From the NCBI GenBank assembly GCA_028287745.1, contig JAQBPB010000036.1, positions 1 to 64,000 of the forward strand: a stretch of 64,000 bases of DNA, written 5' to 3'. The notes beneath the pieces were generated by a model. That model was not told where the DNA came from and did not search any database. It saw only the letters and a program-made list of their open reading frames with translations. Below are positions 61,166 through 64,000 of the stretch, piece after piece. Source of the stretch: Chloroflexota bacterium (GTDB lineage Bacteria; Chloroflexota; Chloroflexia; Chloroheliales; Chloroheliaceae). A program made the position numbers and the translations under genes. The number at the start of each line of letters is the position of its first letter. The stretch's first letter is position 1.

Positions 61166-63328
61166 ATGGCAACCAATTACCAGGCAATAACGCCCTCACC
61201 TGCTCCCACACCCCAGCCTGAGGTTAATTCTAAAATTGGCCGCAACCGGGGCGATAGTATTTTCGTGGGAATTACCGTTGTCTTTGCCTGTCTGATTATT
61301 GGTATTGTTTTGATTTTTGGCCTTCAGTTGGTTGCAGGCAGTTGGGATGCTCTAACCACCACCGGACTGGATTTCTTCACCCGCTTTGAATGGACCATCA
61401 ACGAGCAAGCCGAGCCGCCTGTTTTTATCTTTGGCGCTTTGAATTTTATCTACGGCACCTTATTGGTATCTACTATCGCGGTGGTGCTGGGCGGCACAAT
61501 CAGTCTTGGCGCGGCTATCTTCCTCTCGGAGTACGCCCCGACCTGGCTGCGCGGCCCGCTGGGTGCGACCATCGAACTGCTGGCCGCCGTACCCAGCGTT
61601 ATTTACGGCTTCTGGGGCATACAGGTACTTTCGCCAATTATGGGCGGTTCGGTAGAGCCTTTCCTGCGCGGGGCCCTGGGCTGGCTGCCAATGTTCAACG
61701 ACAAAGTCCTTAATACCGCCACCAATCGAGAGCAAACTCTTTCTTTTACCGGGCGTGACCTTTTAACCGCCGGTCTTATTCTCTCGATAATGATCATACC
61801 CATTGTTACTTCAATCAGCCGGGACGTCATCCGAACCGTACCCGACAGCCAGCGCGAAGGCATGCTGGCGATGGGCGCGACCCGCTGGCAGACCATTACC
61901 AGGGCCGTATTGCCTTATGGTAAGAGCGGCATCGTGGGCGCGTTAATCCTCGGGTTGGGCCGGGCTATCGGTGAAACCGTCGCGATGGTCTTCCTGGTGG
62001 GCGGCGCATCCTCGATTTACGGCCCATCGGCCAGCCTGTTCGCTAAAGGTGAAACCCTGGCTTCCAAAATCAGCACCAGTGTGGGCGATGCCGGGCTGCC
62101 CCAGGCGTTTTCAGCCATTATGGCGCTTGGCCTGGTCCTGTTTGTAATAACGCTGGTAGTTAATCTTGTCGCCCGCCGGTTGGTGACCGGGGCAAGCGCC
62201 AATTCAGCCCGCAATAGCAATAAAAGTAAGCAAACCAGTCCTCAAGCCTTGAGAACAATCACTACCGGGTTTAGACAACTAATTTTCCCATTAACCCTGC
62301 TGGTGCTTTCGCCTTACCTGGGCCTGACCCTGGTGGTGGCGCTGCTGGTTGGCTGGGCCGCTATCCGGTCTTTAAGGGCTTATGAAATCAAGCTGGAAGG
62401 GCAAAACCGCAAACTTCCGGGCTTGCTCGGCTTTATATCACACCCTTCACGGTCTTACAGCTACCGCAAAAAGATTGACCGGGTGATGCGCGTAATGCTT
62501 ATCGGGGCGACTGCCGCCGCGATCATCCCGCTTTTCAGTATCCTGCTTTTCGTTACGGTTAGAGGATTGCCGCAGGTATTTGAGCCGGGTTTCATCTTTA
62601 ATGATGGGCGGCCGGACGTAGCCGGAGAATCTTTAGGTTTAGCCCACGCCATCCTGGGAACCCTGATAATGACCGGCATCGGAGCGGCTATCGGGATACC
62701 GATTGGCCTGATGGCCGGGATTTACCTTTCCGAGTTCGGGCGCGGCCGTTTCGCCGGTCTGGTACGCTTTATGGCCGATATGCTACAGGGTATCCCCAGC
62801 ATTATTGTCGGTATCGTGGTCTACCAGGTAATCGTCCGCAACCGGATTTTTGTCGATACCGGGGCGAATGTCACCGCTCCGCAGACCGGGTGGGCCGGTG
62901 GTATCGCCCTGGCAATAATGATTGTGCCCGTAATTACCCGCACGACCGAGGAAATCCTTAAGCTGGTGCCGGACAGTATCCGGGAAGCCGGGCTGGCCCT
63001 GGGTGTACCAAAATGGAAAGTAACCCTCACAGTTATTCTACCGGCGGCTTTTACCGGGGTCGTGACCGGTATCTTGCTGGGGGTCGCCCGTATCGCCGGA
63101 GAAACCGCGCCTTTGATCTTTACGGCCGGGCTGCTTAATTACTTTCCGTCCAGTATCGGCCAGCAAACCCCTGCCCTTACGACTTACATCTTCCAGGCTT
63201 CGCGGGGAGCGGCCCAGAATGAAATCAACCAGTTATGGGGTGCGGCTTTCGTCCTGGTCTTTATGATTTTCGGCCTGACCCTGGCGGTGCGCTTCTTTAC
63301 GCGCAGCCGTCTAAAAGCCAGCCTTTAA
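61166..63328 (+). CDS. fused phosphate permease PstC-PstA
   Basis: Two permeases that are normally separate proteins form one 720-residue chain. Residues about 25-345 match PstC ('GALNFIYGTLLVSTIAVVLG', 'ATIELLAAVPSVIYGFWG', 'SQREGMLAMGATRWQTITRA', 'GLGRAIGETVAMVFLVGG'). Residues about 350-430 hold two hydrophobic helices and a linker. Residues about 440-720 match PstA ('LAHAILGTLIMTGIGAAIG', 'MADMLQGIPSIIVGIVVYQV', 'SIREAGLALGVPKWKVTLTV', 'GVARIAGETAPLIFTAGL'). Both EAA loops for PstB contact are present ('REGMLAMGATRW', 'REAGLALGVPKW'). It is a genuine single frame with no internal stop. Confidence 0.95.
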   Translation: MATNYQAITPSPAPTPQPEVNSKIGRNRGDSIFVGITVVFACLIIGIVLIFGLQLVAGSWDALTTTGLDFFTRFEWTINEQAEPPVFIFGALNFIYGTLLVSTIAVVLGGTISLGAAIFLSEYAPTWLRGPLGATIELLAAVPSVIYGFWGIQVLSPIMGGSVEPFLRGALGWLPMFNDKVLNTATNREQTLSFTGRDLLTAGLILSIMIIPIVTSISRDVIRTVPDSQREGMLAMGATRWQTITRAVLPYGKSGIVGALILGLGRAIGETVAMVFLVGGASSIYGPSASLFAKGETLASKISTSVGDAGLPQAFSAIMALGLVLFVITLVVNLVARRLVTGASANSARNSNKSKQTSPQALRTITTGFRQLIFPLTLLVLSPYLGLTLVVALLVGWAAIRSLRAYEIKLEGQNRKLPGLLGFISHPSRSYSYRKKIDRVMRVMLIGATAAAIIPLFSILLFVTVRGLPQVFEPGFIFNDGRPDVAGESLGLAHAILGTLIMTGIGAAIGIPIGLMAGIYLSEFGRGRFAGLVRFMADMLQGIPSIIVGIVVYQVIVRNRIFVDTGANVTAPQTGWAGGIALAIMIVPVITRTTEEILKLVPDSIREAGLALGVPKWKVTLTVILPAAFTGVVTGILLGVARIAGETAPLIFTAGLLNYFPSSIGQQTPALTTYIFQASRGAAQNEINQLWGAAFVLVFMIFGLTLAVRFFTRSRLKASL

Positions 63329-63349
63329 GGGAAGGATAGAAATAAATCC

Positions 63350-64000
63350 GTGACTATTGTAGAAGAAAAACAAAATCTGGCCCAGGAACCGGCTCCGGTT
63401 AAAGGGGCCAGCCTGAGTGTCGAGAAATTAGACGCTTTCTACGGCCGCCACATGGCAATCAGACAGGTCAGTATCGAGTTTGAAGCCAATAAGATAGCAG
63501 CCCTGATTGGCCCTAGCGGCTGCGGGAAAAGTACCCTTTTGCGCACTCTCAACCGCATGCACGAAACTTTGCCGAAAGCTACCGTCAAAGGGGTGGTCAA
63601 ACTTAACGAGCAAAATATCTACGCGCCGGAGGTGGACCCGGCCCTGATACGACGGCGCATCGGGATGGTCTTTCAAAAGCCCAATCCCTTCCCGGCCCTT
63701 ACCATCTGGGAGAATGTTGTCTCCGGCCTGCAAATTCAGGGCCAGAGCAACAAAAAACAGCTAATGGAAGTCGCTGAAATGAACTTGCGCCGGGCTTTCT
63801 TATGGGACGATGTGAAAGATAAGCTCGATGAACCGGGCACTTCGCTTTCGGGCGGGCAGCAGCAGCGGTTGTGCATCGCCCGGACCATCGCGATTGAGCC
63901 GGAAGTTATCCTGATGGACGAACCTTGCAGCGCCCTAGACCCAATTTCGACTATCAAGATCGAAGAGCTCATGCTCGAACTTAAGAAACGCTTCACGATT
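63350..64000 (+). CDS. pstB: phosphate ABC transporter ATP-binding protein, partial
   Basis: The reading frame starts with GTG 63350 (GAAGGAT upstream) and stays open to the end of the window, 217 codons. PstB powers phosphate import. Seen: Walker A '[20 protein letters not shown]', '[20 protein letters not shown]' (Q-loop), signature '[20 protein letters not shown]' and Walker B '[20 protein letters not shown]'. 'FQKPNPFP' and '[12 protein letters not shown]' are specific to PstB. It lies 21 bp after pstCA, so it is in the same operon; phoU would be expected next. Confidence 0.97.
   Translation, partial: MTIVEEKQNLAQEPAPVKGASLSVEKLDAFYGRHMAIRQVSIEFEANKIAALIGPSGCGKSTLLRTLNRMHETLPKATVKGVVKLNEQNIYAPEVDPALIRRRIGMVFQKPNPFPALTIWENVVSGLQIQGQSNKKQLMEVAEMNLRRAFLWDDVKDKLDEPGTSLSGGQQQRLCIARTIAIEPEVILMDEPCSALDPISTIKIEELMLELKKRFTI

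Noticed and set aside
1-64000. tRNA, rRNA, riboswitch, insertion sequence and prophage searches by eye.
   Set aside because: No TPsiC-loop-like sequences in the gaps, no transposase or integrase product, and no terminal repeats flanking a gene block.

Overview
The window looks like chromosomal DNA from a member of the phylum Chloroflexota. This is inferred from gene content, not from a marker search. Supporting traits: secreted proteins carry long Ala/Thr linkers, a secreted esterase ends in paired repeats of the 'FxETGHxxxGxFLxYW...FGFP' type common in that phylum, there are DUF4015 wall-associated proteins, a Ser/Thr kinase and an FHA protein with extracytoplasmic domains, many GTG/TTG starts, and GC-rich genes separated by AT-rich intergenic DNA. 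Nearly every base is accounted for by ordinary genes. I see no tRNA, rRNA, CRISPR array, insertion sequence or prophage.

Layout. 1-9.4 kb: the end of an MFS exporter, then housekeeping genes mostly on the minus strand (SirB1-like protein, redox repressor rex, menaquinone methylase menG/ubiE, AI-2E-type permease, BrkB-type membrane protein, and the rpsP-khpA-rimM operon behind a consensus promoter), then a plus-strand ferredoxin. 9.7-13.8 kb: an orphan OmpR-type response regulator, and a minus-strand group of a deoxyhypusine-synthase-like enzyme, an FKBP lipoprotein and a PIN protein, preceded by a GNAT. 13.9-21.2 kb: a surface-glycan cluster (two polytopic GT-C-like proteins, a GT2, and a GT2-GT4 fusion). 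21.5-36.7 kb: signalling and envelope genes. These are an orphan NarL-type histidine kinase, a probable operon of a PknB-like kinase with a circularly permuted ATP-grasp and an alpha-E protein, an HEISH membrane metalloprotease, an FHA membrane protein, a LysM/L,D-transpeptidase and two DUF4015 paralogues. 36.8-38.1 kb: hisB-hisH.

38.5-48.3 kb: an AraC regulator diverging from two PhyH-type dioxygenases, a fused two-half ABC exporter and a GH127 glycosidase, with a convergent nitrilase. 48.7-50.9 kb: pspA, a small unknown gene and miaA. 51.2-59.2 kb: a UgpB-like glycerol-3-phosphate binding lipoprotein, another large membrane protein, two alpha/beta hydrolases and a small unknown. 59.8-64 kb: the phosphate-uptake operon pstS, pstC-pstA fused in one reading frame, and pstB running off the end.

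The most interesting signals are these. (1) TTAACA-like hexamers repeat every 11 bp upstream of both pstS (three clusters) and the ugpB-like gene (one cluster). This fits a shared phosphate-starvation operator, and ugpB is a classical Pho-regulon gene. (2) The extracytoplasmic parts of the Ser/Thr kinase and of the nearby FHA protein appear to share a homologous domain, with an HEISH metalloprotease gene between them and an ATP-grasp/alpha-E pair behind the kinase, which suggests one envelope-signalling module. (3) PstC and PstA are fused. (4) The convergent ends of the histidine kinase and alpha-E genes form a symmetric inverted repeat starting at both stop codons, next to a 34-bp tandem duplication. 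(5) A deoxyhypusine-synthase homologue is present in a bacterium and has a changed active-site segment. All promoters and terminators were found by eye; functions are inferred from recognised family motifs.
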